DNA of 64,000 bases, taken from Lysobacterales bacterium. Lineage in GTDB: Bacteria; Pseudomonadota; Gammaproteobacteria; Xanthomonadales; Rhodanobacteraceae. The notes beneath the pieces were generated by a model, which did not search any database, had not been told where the DNA came from, and was given only the letters and a program-made list of their open reading frames with translations. Positions within the stretch are counted from its first letter, which is position 1; each line of letters begins with the position of its first letter. The DNA lies in the NCBI GenBank assembly GCA_016721015.1, contig JADKJL010000013.1:186001-250000 (forward strand). Reading direction: 5' to 3'. Made by a program: the position numbers and the translations under genes. Positions 43,447 through 62,249 of the stretch are shown here, piece after piece.

Positions 43447-43518
43447 GTGGGAAATGGGGAGTGGGGAGTAGGAGAGCAAAGCTTTCCCACTCCCTACTCC
43501 CTACTTCCCACTCCCATT
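43447..43518. repeat. Heptamer inverted array 4 (nusG/rplK)
   Basis: Left arm of GGGAGTA/GGGAAAT-like units (43447-43473) and complementary right arm (43484-43517) around the short loop region AGCAAAGC. It occupies most of the nusG-rplK gap. Confidence 0.85.
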
Positions 43519-43585
43519 TTCAACAAGGAGGAGTCCCGCAGTCCGAACAGACGTGCAGACGCTCGAACTCCAGGAGTAGACAAAA

Positions 43586-44014
43586 ATGGCAAAGAAAGTA
43601 GTCGGTTACATCAAGCTGCAGGTCAAGGCCGGTCAGGCCAACCCGTCGCCGCCGGTGGGTCCTGCCCTCGGTCAGCGCGGTCTGAACATCATGGAGTTCT
43701 GCAAGGCGTTCAATGCCGCCACGCAGAAGCTCGAACCCGGTTTGCCGATTCCATGCGTGATTACCGCGTATTCGGATCGCAGCTTTACCTTCATCACGAA
43801 AACACCCCCTGCAACCATCCTTCTGAAGAAGGCTGTCGGCATCACCTCGGGCTCAAAGCGCCCGAATACGGAGAAGGTCGGCAAGGTCACGCGCAAGCAG
43901 CTTGAGGACATCGCCAAGGCGAAAGAGCCTGATCTGACTGCAGCGGATCTGGATGCTGCCGTGCGAACAATCGCCGGCAGTGCGCGCAGCATGGGTCTGG
44001 TGGTGGAGGGATAA
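43586..44014 (+). CDS. rplK: 50S ribosomal protein uL11
   Basis: 142 aa. N-terminal GYIKLQVKAGQANPSPPVGPALGQRG and the C-terminal rRNA-binding domain are typical; L11 forms the GTPase-associated centre with 23S rRNA. AGGAG ~8 nt before the ATG. First gene of rplKAJL. Confidence 0.98.
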   Translation: MAKKVVGYIKLQVKAGQANPSPPVGPALGQRGLNIMEFCKAFNAATQKLEPGLPIPCVITAYSDRSFTFITKTPPATILLKKAVGITSGSKRPNTEKVGKVTRKQLEDIAKAKEPDLTAADLDAAVRTIAGSARSMGLVVEG

Positions 44015-44017
44015 GAC

Positions 44018-44719
44018 ATGGCAAACATAAGCAAGCGTTACAAGGCAATCCGCGCAAAGGTCGTCCAGGGCAAGGCATATCCACTGGCGGATGCGATCAA
44101 GCTCGTTCAAGAGGGTGCCAAGACCAAGTTCGTCGAATCCGTCGATGTGGCCGTGCGCCTCGGAATCGATGCGAAGAAGTCCGATCAGGGCGTGCGCGGT
44201 TCATCCGTGCTGCCGCATGGCACCGGCAAGTCGGTGCGCGTTGCGGTGTTCTGCCCGGCTGGCGAGAAGGCCAATGCAGCGCTCGCGGCAGGTGCCGATA
44301 TCGTCGGCATGGACGATCTGGCCGAGAAGATGCAGGCCGGCGATCTGAACTATGACCGTGTCATCGCGACACCGGATGCGATGCGCGTCGTCGGCAAGCT
44401 CGGACAGGTGCTTGGCCCGCGTGGCTTGATGCCAAACCCGAAGGATGGCTCCGTCGCCGCCGATGTCGTTACCGCCGTGAAGAATGCCAAGGCCGGTCAG
44501 GTGCGTTTCCGCAATGACAAGGCCGGCATCATCCATTGCACGATCGGCAAGGTCAGCTTTGATGCGAATGCGCTGAGCGAAAACCTCGGCCACCTGTTGG
44601 CGGACCTGATCAAGGCCAAGCCGGCGGCAGCCAAGGGCATCTTCGTGCAGAAGGTTTCCCTGTCGAGCACGATGGGTGTCGGCGTCACGGTCGATCCGTC
44701 GAGCCTGTTGCTCAAGTAA
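44018..44719 (+). CDS. rplA: 50S ribosomal protein uL1
   Basis: 233 aa, forming the L1 stalk; in E. coli it also represses its own operon. Motifs LGPRGLMPNPK and KAGQVRFRNDKAG. It begins 3 bp after the rplK stop. Confidence 0.98.
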   Translation: MANISKRYKAIRAKVVQGKAYPLADAIKLVQEGAKTKFVESVDVAVRLGIDAKKSDQGVRGSSVLPHGTGKSVRVAVFCPAGEKANAALAAGADIVGMDDLAEKMQAGDLNYDRVIATPDAMRVVGKLGQVLGPRGLMPNPKDGSVAADVVTAVKNAKAGQVRFRNDKAGIIHCTIGKVSFDANALSENLGHLLADLIKAKPAAAKGIFVQKVSLSSTMGVGVTVDPSSLLLK

Positions 44720-45053
44720 AGCTTCAAAGGCGATCGCTTTTGCGGTCGCCAGGGTTTTGAGGGCGTGCGGATTTCCGCTAGCGGAATGAAGCCAGCCGTC
44801 AAAGACCGCAGGCGGCCGGAATGGCGCGATCGGGACGTAAGGATGCACAACAGCAATGGATCATCCCGATCCTGTCGGACAGGTCTCAAACCCCCAGCCT
44901 GCGTAGATGGTGTCGCCTGACAGAGTTTTCTGAAACGGCCACCAGACAAGACATCGCGAGATGTCAGCGGATGCGCGAAGGAATACGCGATCCGTGTCGT
45001 TTTCGGGTTCTGGTTTGCGCAGGAGCGCTGCCGTTGCCCAATCGGAGAAAGCA
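44720..45053 (+). promoter_or_regulatory. rplJ (L10) leader region with hairpins
   Basis: 334 non-coding bases between rplA and rplJ. A stem-loop GGCGATCGC/GCGGTCGCC with TTTT loop lies at 44729-44750 just after rplA and may be a partial terminator. A GNRA-capped hairpin GACATC-GCGA-GATGTC lies at 44950-44965. The position and size match the autoregulatory L10 leader of proteobacteria, in which L10/L12 binding represses translation. A covariance search (Rfam L10 leader) was not possible. Confidence 0.7.
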
Positions 45054-45578
45054 ATGGCGCTCAATCTTGCGCAAAAGAAAGAGGTCGTTGCCGAACTGGC
45101 GAACGTGGCTGCCACGGCACATTCACTGGTCGCTTCCGAGTACGTCGGTCTTACCGTTGCCCAGCTCACCGAGCTGCGCAAGAAGGCACGTCAGGACGGG
45201 GTATTCATCCGGGTTGCGAAAAACACCCTGGTGTCCCGTGCGGTGGAAGGAACGGATTACGCGTGTGTCAAGGACACACTCACAGGTCCGCTTCTTTATG
45301 CCTTCTCAAAGGAAGATCCCGGCGCTGCCGGTCGTCTGATCAAGGAATTTGCCAAGGCCAATGACAAGCTCAAGCCCATGTTGGTGGCTGTGGGCGGAAA
45401 GGCATATCCGGGGACGCACGTTGACGTGCTGGCCTCGCTGCCGACCCGCGAACAGGCGCTCACCATGCTGGTCAGCTTGCTCGCACAGCCTGCCACCATG
45501 CTGGTCCGTGTCCTGGCTGAGCCCGCCGTCCAAGTGGCGCGCGTCATCAACCAGGTCGGCCAGAAGCAGGCCGCCTAA
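45054..45578 (+). CDS. rplJ: 50S ribosomal protein uL10
   Basis: 174 aa. MALNLAQKKEVVAELANVA start, conserved RKKARQDGVFIRVAKNTL, and C-terminal helix that binds L7/L12 dimers. I chose the ATG at 45054 with GGAG upstream; the longer frame from 44961 is leader sequence. Confidence 0.97.
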   Translation: MALNLAQKKEVVAELANVAATAHSLVASEYVGLTVAQLTELRKKARQDGVFIRVAKNTLVSRAVEGTDYACVKDTLTGPLLYAFSKEDPGAAGRLIKEFAKANDKLKPMLVAVGGKAYPGTHVDVLASLPTREQALTMLVSLLAQPATMLVRVLAEPAVQVARVINQVGQKQAA

Positions 45579-45629
45579 GCGTTCGTTTTTTCGGTACCCA
45601 ATCAATAGCCGTTTTTCAGGAGTTAAATC

Positions 45630-46007
45630 ATGTCCCTTAGCAATGAACAGATCATCGACGCGATTGCTGGCAAGTCCCTCGTCGAGGTGATGGAGCTGGT
45701 CAAGGCGCTGGAAGAGAAGTTTGGCGTGTCCGCAGCCGCTCCGGTTGCCATGGCCGCCGGCCCAGCAGCAGGTCCCGCCGCTGCCGTCGAAGAGCAGACC
45801 GAATTCTCGGTTGGCCTCAAGGCTGCCGGCGAAAAGAAGGTCGAAGTCATCAAGGTTGTCCGCGCAATCACCGGTCTTGGCCTCAAGGAAGCCAAGGATC
45901 TGGTCGAGTCCGCTCCAGCCGTGGTCAAGGATGCCGTCAGCAAGGCAGACGCCGACAAGCTCAAGAAGGATCTTGAGGCTGCTGGCGCAACCGTCGAGAT
46001 CAAGTAA
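45630..46007 (+). CDS. rplL: 50S ribosomal protein bL12 (L7/L12)
   Basis: 125 aa. N-terminal dimerisation domain, Ala/Gly/Pro-rich hinge (AAPVAMAAGPAAGPAAAVEE), C-terminal factor-binding domain with KVIKVVRAITGLGLKEAKDLV. CAGGAG upstream of the ATG. Confidence 0.98.
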   Translation: MSLSNEQIIDAIAGKSLVEVMELVKALEEKFGVSAAAPVAMAAGPAAGPAAAVEEQTEFSVGLKAAGEKKVEVIKVVRAITGLGLKEAKDLVESAPAVVKDAVSKADADKLKKDLEAAGATVEIK

Positions 46008-46044
46008 TCGACACATTGGGTCGCTTACCTGAATAGTTCCAGGC

Positions 46045-46080
46045 AAGCCTGGGGGTGCAAACCCCCGGGCTTTGTCCGTT
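46045..46080 (+). terminator. rplL-rpoB attenuator hairpin
   Basis: 12-bp stem: AAGCCTGGGGGT (46045-46056) with ACCCCCGGGCTT (46061-46072) around GCAA, one G-T pair, then TGTCCGTTTC. It begins 38 bp after the rplL stop. A partial terminator at this place reduces rpoBC expression relative to rplJL in E. coli; the same role is inferred. Confidence 0.85.
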
Positions 46081-46086
46081 TCAAAT

Positions 46087-46190
46087 CGAGAATGGGGAAT
46101 GGGGAATCGAGAATAGTGAGCAGCTAGGAGCGGCAGATTCTTTCCTAGAGGCGCTTCCCGATTCCCGATTCCCGATTCCCGATTCTCCCT
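46087..46190. repeat. Heptamer inverted array 5 (rplL/rpoB)
   Basis: Left arm GAGAATG/GGGAATC-type units (46087-46115), right arm with four tandem CCCGATT units (46155-46190). Inside lies a smaller inverted pair near CTAGGAG/TTCCTAG. It sits between the attenuator and rpoB. Confidence 0.88.
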
Positions 46191-46244
46191 TTTACCCCGG
46201 CCGGCATTTCCCTGCTGACCAAGCTCCGAGGCGGTACCCCCACC

Positions 46245-50405
<4,161 letters not shown>

Positions 50406-50431
50406 TCGGCTGCTGAGCTCAGGAGAACCCC

Positions 50432-54628
<4,197 letters not shown>

Positions 54629-54667
54629 CGGCGGTCGCTGACGAGCGAAGATTTACCTTACATCGAA

Positions 54668-54690
54668 ATGAGTCGCAGGAAGCGACTCGT
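54668..54690 (+). other. Hairpin in the rpoC-rpsL gap
   Basis: GAGTCGC/GCGACTC around AGGAA, extendable by two pairs, with no T-tract behind it. It might be a processing site or an RNA 3' end, since the rpsL promoter lies downstream. Confidence 0.5.
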
Positions 54691-54728
54691 GTTCGAGCGA
54701 ATGGATGCGAGCGTAAGGCAACGAGGCG

Positions 54729-54758
54729 TTGACAGTCTTGTTGCCTGAACGTTAAACT
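54729..54758 (+). promoter_or_regulatory. Probable sigma-70 promoter of the str operon
   Basis: Perfect -35 TTGACA (54729-54734), 17-18 bp spacer, -10 TTAAAC or TAAACT (54752-54758). Expected start near 54765, about 55 nt ahead of rpsL. It is directly followed by a terminator-like hairpin. Confidence 0.75.
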
Positions 54759-54768
54759 CCCGCTTCTG

Positions 54769-54805
54769 GGCAGGTCGAGTTTACTCGGCCTGTCTTTTGT
54801 TTCTT
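54769..54805 (+). terminator. Terminator-like hairpin in the rpsL leader (putative attenuator)
   Basis: 11-bp stem GGCAGGTCGAG (54769-54779) with CTCGGCCTGTC (54784-54794) around TTTA, two G-T pairs, followed by TTTTGTTTCTT. Because it lies just downstream of the promoter, transcripts of the str operon must pass through it. Confidence 0.75.
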
Positions 54806-54819
54806 AGGGCTCAAAACGC

Positions 54820-55194
54820 ATGTCAACAGTCAATCAATTGGTGCGCAAGCCACGTAGTCCAAAGACGTACAAGAGTGCTTCGCCTGCTTTGCAGGATTGC
54901 CCTCAGCGTCGCGGCGTGTGCACGCGTGTCTACACCACGACTCCGAAGAAGCCGAACTCGGCGCTGCGCAAGGTTGCCAAGGTTCGCCTCACCAACGGTT
55001 TCGAGGTGATCAGTTACATCGGTGGCGAAGGCCACAACCTGCAAGAGCACTCGGTGGTGCTTATTCGCGGCGGTCGCGTCAAGGATCTTCCTGGCGTCCG
55101 CTACCACACCGTTCGCGGCAGTCTTGATGCAGCCGGTGTGACCAAGCGTCGCCAGAGTCGTTCGAAGTACGGCGCCAAGCGCCCGAAGTCCTGA
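54820..55194 (+). CDS. rpsL: 30S ribosomal protein uS12
   Basis: 124 aa. TTPKKPNSALRKVAK with Lys 43, and GGRVKDLPGVRYH with Lys 88 and Asp 89 (the methylthiolation site). The residues at which streptomycin-resistance mutations occur are wild type. First gene of the str operon. Confidence 0.99.
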   Translation: MSTVNQLVRKPRSPKTYKSASPALQDCPQRRGVCTRVYTTTPKKPNSALRKVAKVRLTNGFEVISYIGGEGHNLQEHSVVLIRGGRVKDLPGVRYHTVRGSLDAAGVTKRRQSRSKYGAKRPKS

Positions 55195-55221
55195 GCAAGT
55201 TCACCTGGAAAGGTTTGATCC

Positions 55222-55689
55222 ATGTCGCGTAAAGGTTCCAATCCATCCCGTACCACGTTGCCTGATCCAAAGCACGGCAGCGATGTCATTGCTCGCTTCA
55301 TCAATATGGTGATGCAGAGCGGCAAGAAGTCCGTTGCTGAAAAGATCGTCTATGGGGCGCTTGATCAGATCAGCGAGAAGCACGCTGAGCCGGTTGGCGT
55401 CGTCGAGAAGGCGCTTGGAAATGTCGCGCCCGCCGTCGAAGTGAAATCACGCCGAGTCGGTGGTGCAACCTACCAGGTTCCGGTCGAGGTTCGTTCGTCA
55501 CGCCGCATGGCGCTGGCAATGCGCTGGTTGATCGAAGCGGCGCGCAAGCGCGGTGAGAATACGATGCCGCGCAAGTTGGCAGCGGAGTTGCTTGATGCCG
55601 CTGAAAGCCGCGGTGGTGCTGTGAAGAAGCGTGAGGAAACGCATCGCATGGCGGAGGCCAACAAGGCCTTCTCGCACTATCGCTGGTAA
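55222..55689 (+). CDS. rpsG: 30S ribosomal protein uS7
   Basis: 155 aa. Nucleates assembly of the 30S head. The rpsL-rpsG gap is only 27 bp, much shorter than the ~100 nt S7-binding regulatory gap of E. coli. GGAAAGG precedes the ATG. Confidence 0.98.
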   Translation: MSRKGSNPSRTTLPDPKHGSDVIARFINMVMQSGKKSVAEKIVYGALDQISEKHAEPVGVVEKALGNVAPAVEVKSRRVGGATYQVPVEVRSSRRMALAMRWLIEAARKRGENTMPRKLAAELLDAAESRGGAVKKREETHRMAEANKAFSHYRW

Positions 55690-55707
55690 AGGTTTGAGGT
55701 ATTTGTA

Positions 55708-57798
<2,091 letters not shown>

Positions 57799-57886
57799 CT
57801 ATTGCGATCCTGCGTGGTCGCGGAAGATCAAAAAGCGGCCAACACTGTCCGCACTTTCCAACAAATTCTGTTTAGAGGTTTGAGTC

Positions 57887-59077
57887 ATGTCGAAAGAGAA
57901 ATTCCAGCGCACCAAGCCGCACGTAAACGTGGGCACGATCGGTCACGTTGACCACGGCAAGACGACCTTGACGGCGGCGCTGACGAAGATCGGTGCGGAG
58001 CGTTTTGGTGGCGAATTCAAGGCCTATGACGCGATCGACGCGGCGCCGGAAGAAAAGGCGCGCGGCATCACGATCTCGACGGCGCACGTGGAATACGAAT
58101 CGCCGATGCGCCACTACGCGCACGTCGATTGCCCGGGCCATGCCGACTACGTGAAGAACATGATCACGGGTGCCGCGCAGATGGACGGCGCGATCCTGGT
58201 CTGCTCGGCCGCGGACGGCCCGATGCCGCAGACACGTGAGCACATCCTGCTGGCTCGCCAGGTTGGCGTGCCGTACGTGGTGGTGTTCCTGAACAAGGCG
58301 GACATGGTCGACGACGCCGAGCTGCTTGAGCTGGTCGAGATGGAAGTGCGTGAACTGCTCTCGAAGTACGACTTTCCGGGCGACGACACGCCGATCATCC
58401 ACGGTTCGGCGCTGAAGGCGCTGGAAGGTGACCAGAGCGAAATTGGCGTGCCCTCGATCGTCAAGCTGGTCGACGCACTGGACAGCTGGATTCCGGAGCC
58501 GCAGCGTGACATCGAGAAGGCGTTCCTGATGCCGGTCGAGGACGTATTCTCGATTTCGGGTCGCGGCACGGTCGTCACCGGACGCATCGAGCGCGGCATC
58601 ATCAAGGTGGGCGACGAAATTGAAATCGTCGGCATCCGTCCGACGGTCAAGACCACGGTCACCGGCGTCGAGATGTTCCGCAAGCTGCTCGATCAGGGCC
58701 AGGCAGGCGACAACGCCGGTCTGCTGCTGCGCGGCACCAAGCGTGACGACGTCGAGCGCGGCCAGGTTCTGGCCAAGCCGGGATCGATCACCCCGCATAC
58801 GACGTTCGAGGCTGAGGTGTATGTGCTGTCGAAGGAAGAAGGCGGTCGTCATACGCCGTTCTTCAAGGGATATCGTCCGCAGTTCTATTTCCGCACGACC
58901 GACGTGACCGGCGCTTGCGAGCTGCCGGAAGGCGTCGAGATGGTGATGCCGGGTGACAACGTGCAGATGGTGGTGACCTTGATTGCGCCGATCGCAATGG
59001 ACGATGGTCTGCGCTTCGCGATTCGCGAAGGCGGCCGCACCGTCGGCGCCGGTGTCGTTGCCAAGGTCATCAAGTAA
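57887..59077 (+). CDS. tuf: Elongation factor Tu, copy 2
   Basis: 396 aa, protein identical to copy 1 at 41077. AGAGGTTTGAG precedes the ATG. This is the tufA position at the end of the str operon. Near-identity continues ~75 bp past the stop into heptamer array 6. Confidence 0.98.
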   Translation: MSKEKFQRTKPHVNVGTIGHVDHGKTTLTAALTKIGAERFGGEFKAYDAIDAAPEEKARGITISTAHVEYESPMRHYAHVDCPGHADYVKNMITGAAQMDGAILVCSAADGPMPQTREHILLARQVGVPYVVVFLNKADMVDDAELLELVEMEVRELLSKYDFPGDDTPIIHGSALKALEGDQSEIGVPSIVKLVDALDSWIPEPQRDIEKAFLMPVEDVFSISGRGTVVTGRIERGIIKVGDEIEIVGIRPTVKTTVTGVEMFRKLLDQGQAGDNAGLLLRGTKRDDVERGQVLAKPGSITPHTTFEAEVYVLSKEEGGRHTPFFKGYRPQFYFRTTDVTGACELPEGVEMVMPGDNVQMVVTLIAPIAMDDGLRFAIREGGRTVGAGVVAKVIK

Positions 59078-59083
59078 TACATA

Positions 59084-59167
59084 CGGGAATAGAGAGTAGG
59101 GAATAGGGAAACGGCAAAGCTGCACTTCGCTTTAACCCGTTCTCGATTCTCCATTCCCGATTCCCAA
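59084..59167. repeat. Heptamer inverted array 6 (tuf copy 2/rpsJ)
   Basis: The left arm and loop are identical to array 3; the right arm carries one additional unit (CTCGATT). It lies between the str and S10 operons. Confidence 0.88.
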
Positions 59168-59221
59168 AGATTCTAAGAGCAGCATTGGGTGTGCGCGCCC
59201 CTTGCTCCAACCAGGAAACAC

Positions 59222-59539
59222 ATGGCAATGGCAGACCAGAAGATTCGCATCAGGCTCAAGGCATTTGATCACCGCCTGATCGACCGTTCGGCAAGCGAGA
59301 TCGTGGAGACGGCGAAGCGCACGGGTGCGCAGGTTCGTGGACCGATTCCGCTGCCGACCAAGATTGAGCGCTACACGATTCTGGTGTCGCCTCATGCAGA
59401 CAAGGATGCGCGTGATCAGTACGAGACACGCATCCACAAGCGGGTACTGGATATCGTTGACCCCAACGACAAGACCGTGGATGCCCTGATGAAGCTTGAC
59501 TTGGCGGCCGGTGTGGACGTCCAGATCAAGCTCTACTGA
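59222..59539 (+). CDS. rpsJ: 30S ribosomal protein uS10
   Basis: 105 aa from the ATG at 59222 (AGGAAACAC directly before it); the ATG two codons later would give the more common 103 aa form starting MADQKIRIRLKAFDH. Binds NusB/NusG as well as the 30S head. First gene of the S10 operon. Confidence 0.98.
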   Translation: MAMADQKIRIRLKAFDHRLIDRSASEIVETAKRTGAQVRGPIPLPTKIERYTILVSPHADKDARDQYETRIHKRVLDIVDPNDKTVDALMKLDLAAGVDVQIKLY

Positions 59540-59561
59540 TAGCGGCAGATAGGACACGATG

Positions 59562-60203
59562 ATGAGTATCGGATTGGTAGGCCGCAAATGCGGCATGAGC
59601 CGGATCTTCACTGAAGACGGGCGCTCGATTCCGGTGACGCTGATTGAAGCGACACCGAACCGCGTTACCCAGGTGAAGACGACGGAAATCGATGGCTACA
59701 ACGCCATCCAGGTGACGTCAGGAAGCAAGCGCGCGGCGCTCGTCAACAAGCCGTTGGCTGGACATTACGCCAAGGCCAAGGTCGAAGCCGGCCGTGGACT
59801 TTGGGAGTTCCGTCTGGAAGCGGACGAGCTGGCCAAGTTCAGTGTCGGCGGTGAAGTCAAGGCAGACGAGATCTTCACGGTCGGTCAGATCGTGGATGTC
59901 GCTGGCATCACCAAGGGCAAGGGCTTCCAAGGCACGATCAAGCGCCACAACTTCAAGATGGGTGATGCAACCCACGGTAACTCGCTGTCACACCGCTCGC
60001 CAGGCTCGATCGGCCAGCGTCAGACGCCGGGTCGTGTGTTCCCTGGCAAGAAGATGTCGGGTCACATGGGCGCGGTGCGTCGTTCGGCGATGAATCTTGA
60101 AGTCGTCAAGATCGACGCCGAGCGTCATCTGATCGCGATCAAGGGTTCGGTGCCGGGTGCCAAGGGCGGCAACCTGATTATTCGTCCCGCGGTCAAGGCA
60201 TAA
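59562..60203 (+). CDS. rplC: 50S ribosomal protein uL3
   Basis: 213 aa. SIGLVGRKCGMSRIFTEDG start and GRVFPGKKMSGHMG near the glutamine methylated in E. coli. AGGA 7 nt upstream of the ATG at 59562; the ATG at 59559 is an alternative. Confidence 0.98.
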   Translation: MSIGLVGRKCGMSRIFTEDGRSIPVTLIEATPNRVTQVKTTEIDGYNAIQVTSGSKRAALVNKPLAGHYAKAKVEAGRGLWEFRLEADELAKFSVGGEVKADEIFTVGQIVDVAGITKGKGFQGTIKRHNFKMGDATHGNSLSHRSPGSIGQRQTPGRVFPGKKMSGHMGAVRRSAMNLEVVKIDAERHLIAIKGSVPGAKGGNLIIRPAVKA

Positions 60204-60214
60204 GGAGCGAAATG

Positions 60215-60817
60215 ATGGAACTCAATGTCATAGGCTCCAAACCGGTTCAGGTATCCGAGGCCGTGTTCGGCAAGGAATTTCGCGAGGATCTCGTTCATCA
60301 GGTGGTCGTTGCCTACCGCAACGCCGGCCGCTCGGGAACCAAGGCGCAACTGACTCGTTCGGAAGTCAGCGGTACAACCAAGAAGTCGAAGAACCAGAAG
60401 GGCGGCGGTGCGCGCCACGGCGCGCTGAAGGCGCCGATCTTCATCGGCGGCGGTGTTACCTTCGCGGCCAAGCCACGCAGTTTTGCACAGAAGATCAATC
60501 GCAAGATGTTCCGTGGTGCGTTGGTCTCGATCCTGTCGGAACTCAATCGATCGGGTCGTTTGCGCCTGATTGACGGCTTCGGCATTGATCAACCGAAAAC
60601 GCAGTCGCTGGTGGCGAAGTTGGCCGAGCTCGAGGTGTCGGGCCGCGTGGTGCTGGTTGCAGAAGGTGCCCCCGAGGCGCTGTATCTTGCCGCCCGCAAC
60701 ATTCCGTATGTCCACGTGGTGGAAGCTTCTGCAATTGATCCGGTCAGCCTGGTCGGTGCTGATCATGTCCTGATGACCGTCGATTCGATCAAGAAGATCG
60801 AGGAGTGGCTGGCATGA
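60215..60817 (+). CDS. rplD: 50S ribosomal protein uL4
   Basis: 200 aa. Central loop KNQKGGGARHGALKAPIFIGGG lines the exit tunnel (written here as KNQKGGGARHG and APIFIGGG). AAGGAG upstream; the ATG at 60212 is an alternative. Its stop overlaps the rplW start (ATGA). Confidence 0.98.
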   Translation: MELNVIGSKPVQVSEAVFGKEFREDLVHQVVVAYRNAGRSGTKAQLTRSEVSGTTKKSKNQKGGGARHGALKAPIFIGGGVTFAAKPRSFAQKINRKMFRGALVSILSELNRSGRLRLIDGFGIDQPKTQSLVAKLAELEVSGRVVLVAEGAPEALYLAARNIPYVHVVEASAIDPVSLVGADHVLMTVDSIKKIEEWLA

Positions 60818-61104
60818 AAGAGAATCTCTACAACGTGCTGCGTTCTCCGCTGATCTCCGAAAAGACGGCGCGTCTGCAGGAAACCAACCAGTATGTTTTC
60901 GAAGTCGCGCAAGGCGCGACCAAGGCTGATGTCAAAGAAGCCGTCGAGCAGCTGTTCAACGTGCAGGTTCAGGCGGTGAATGTGGTCAACCTCAAGGGGA
61001 AGACCAAGGCATTCCGTCAACGGACCGGTACTCGCGGAAACAAGCGCAAGGCCTATGTACGTCTTGGCGAAGGTCAATCCATCGACGTGATGGCCAAGGC
61101 CTAA
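60814..61104 (+). CDS. rplW: 50S ribosomal protein uL23
   Basis: 96 aa. NVLRSPLISEKT and the loop KTKAFRQRTGTRGNKRKAYV near the tunnel exit, where SRP and trigger factor bind. GAGGAG precedes the ATG at 60814, inside the end of rplD. Confidence 0.98.
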   Translation: MKENLYNVLRSPLISEKTARLQETNQYVFEVAQGATKADVKEAVEQLFNVQVQAVNVVNLKGKTKAFRQRTGTRGNKRKAYVRLGEGQSIDVMAKA

Positions 61105-61116
61105 GGTGAATTATCC

Positions 61117-61944
61117 ATGGCACTGATTACTCTCAAGCCCACATCGGCAGGTCGTCGTTCCGCGGTTCGCGTATCGACACCGGGACTGCACAAGGGTGCG
61201 CCGTACGCGCCCCTGACGGAATCGCAAAGCAAGACGGGTGGACGCAACCATTACGGTCGCATCACCACGCGTCACAAGGGCGGCGGATCCAAGCAGCACT
61301 ATCGCATCATCGATTTCAAGCGCGACAAGGAAGGCATTGCCTGCCGCATCGAGCGACTGGAATACGATCCGAATCGCACCTCGCATATTGCGTTGTTGCT
61401 GTATGCCGACGGTGAGCGTCGCTACATCATCGCGCCGAAGGGTGCCAAGGTTGACGACCAGCTCATGGCTGGTCGTGAGGCGCCGATCAAGGTCGGCAAC
61501 TCGTTGCCGCTGCGCAATATTCCGATCGGCTCTACCGTCCATTGCATCGAGATGAAGCCGGGCAAGGGCGCGCAGATTGCTCGCGCTGCCGGTGCATCCG
61601 CGCAGCTCGTTGCCCGCGAGCAAGGTCATGCGACCCTGCGTCTTCGCTCCGGCGAAATGCGCAAGGTGCCGGCCGAATGCCGAGCGACCATCGGCGAAGT
61701 CGGCAACTCCGAGCACAGTCTCGAAAAACTCGGCAAGGCTGGCGCAAGCCGCTGGCGCGGAATTCGCCCGACCGTTCGTGGTGCTGCCATGAACCCGGTC
61801 GACCATCCGCACGGTGGTGGTGAGGCGAAGGCAGGCCAGGGTAATCCGCATCCGGTATCCCCTTGGGGCATGCCGACCAAGGGTTACAAGACGCGCAAGA
61901 ACAAGCGCACCGACAAGTTCATCGTGCGCGATCGCAGAGGTTGA
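61117..61944 (+). CDS. rplB: 50S ribosomal protein uL2
   Basis: 275 aa. RRITTRHKGGG-like region (GRITTRHKGGGSKQHYR) and the C-terminal MNPVDHPHGGGEAK loop close to the peptidyl transferase centre. Confidence 0.99.
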   Translation: MALITLKPTSAGRRSAVRVSTPGLHKGAPYAPLTESQSKTGGRNHYGRITTRHKGGGSKQHYRIIDFKRDKEGIACRIERLEYDPNRTSHIALLLYADGERRYIIAPKGAKVDDQLMAGREAPIKVGNSLPLRNIPIGSTVHCIEMKPGKGAQIARAAGASAQLVAREQGHATLRLRSGEMRKVPAECRATIGEVGNSEHSLEKLGKAGASRWRGIRPTVRGAAMNPVDHPHGGGEAKAGQGNPHPVSPWGMPTKGYKTRKNKRTDKFIVRDRRG

Positions 61945-61952
61945 GATAGATC

Positions 61953-62237
61953 ATGGCTCGTTCATTGAAAAAAGGCCCGTTCATCGACCACCACCTTCTG
62001 AAGAAGGTCGAGGCGATTTCGACAGGCAGCAACAAGCGCCCGATCAAGACCTGGTCGCGCCGCTCCATGGTCTCGCCGGAAATGGTTGGACTCACGCTGG
62101 CGATCCACAACGGTCGTCAACACGTCCCGGTTCTCGTCAACGAGAACATGGTCGGCCACAAGCTCGGCGAGTTCGCCGTGACCCGCACCTTCAAGGGTCA
62201 CTCCGGCGACAAGAAATCCGCCGACAAGAAGCGATAG
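61953..62237 (+). CDS. rpsS: 30S ribosomal protein uS19
   Basis: 94 aa. ARSLKKGPFIDHHLLKKV, KTWSRRSMVSPEMVG, and GHKLGEFAVTRTFKGH are all present. A few extra Lys/Asp residues at the end. Confidence 0.98.
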   Translation: MARSLKKGPFIDHHLLKKVEAISTGSNKRPIKTWSRRSMVSPEMVGLTLAIHNGRQHVPVLVNENMVGHKLGEFAVTRTFKGHSGDKKSADKKR

Positions 62238-62249
62238 GGAGATAGCATC

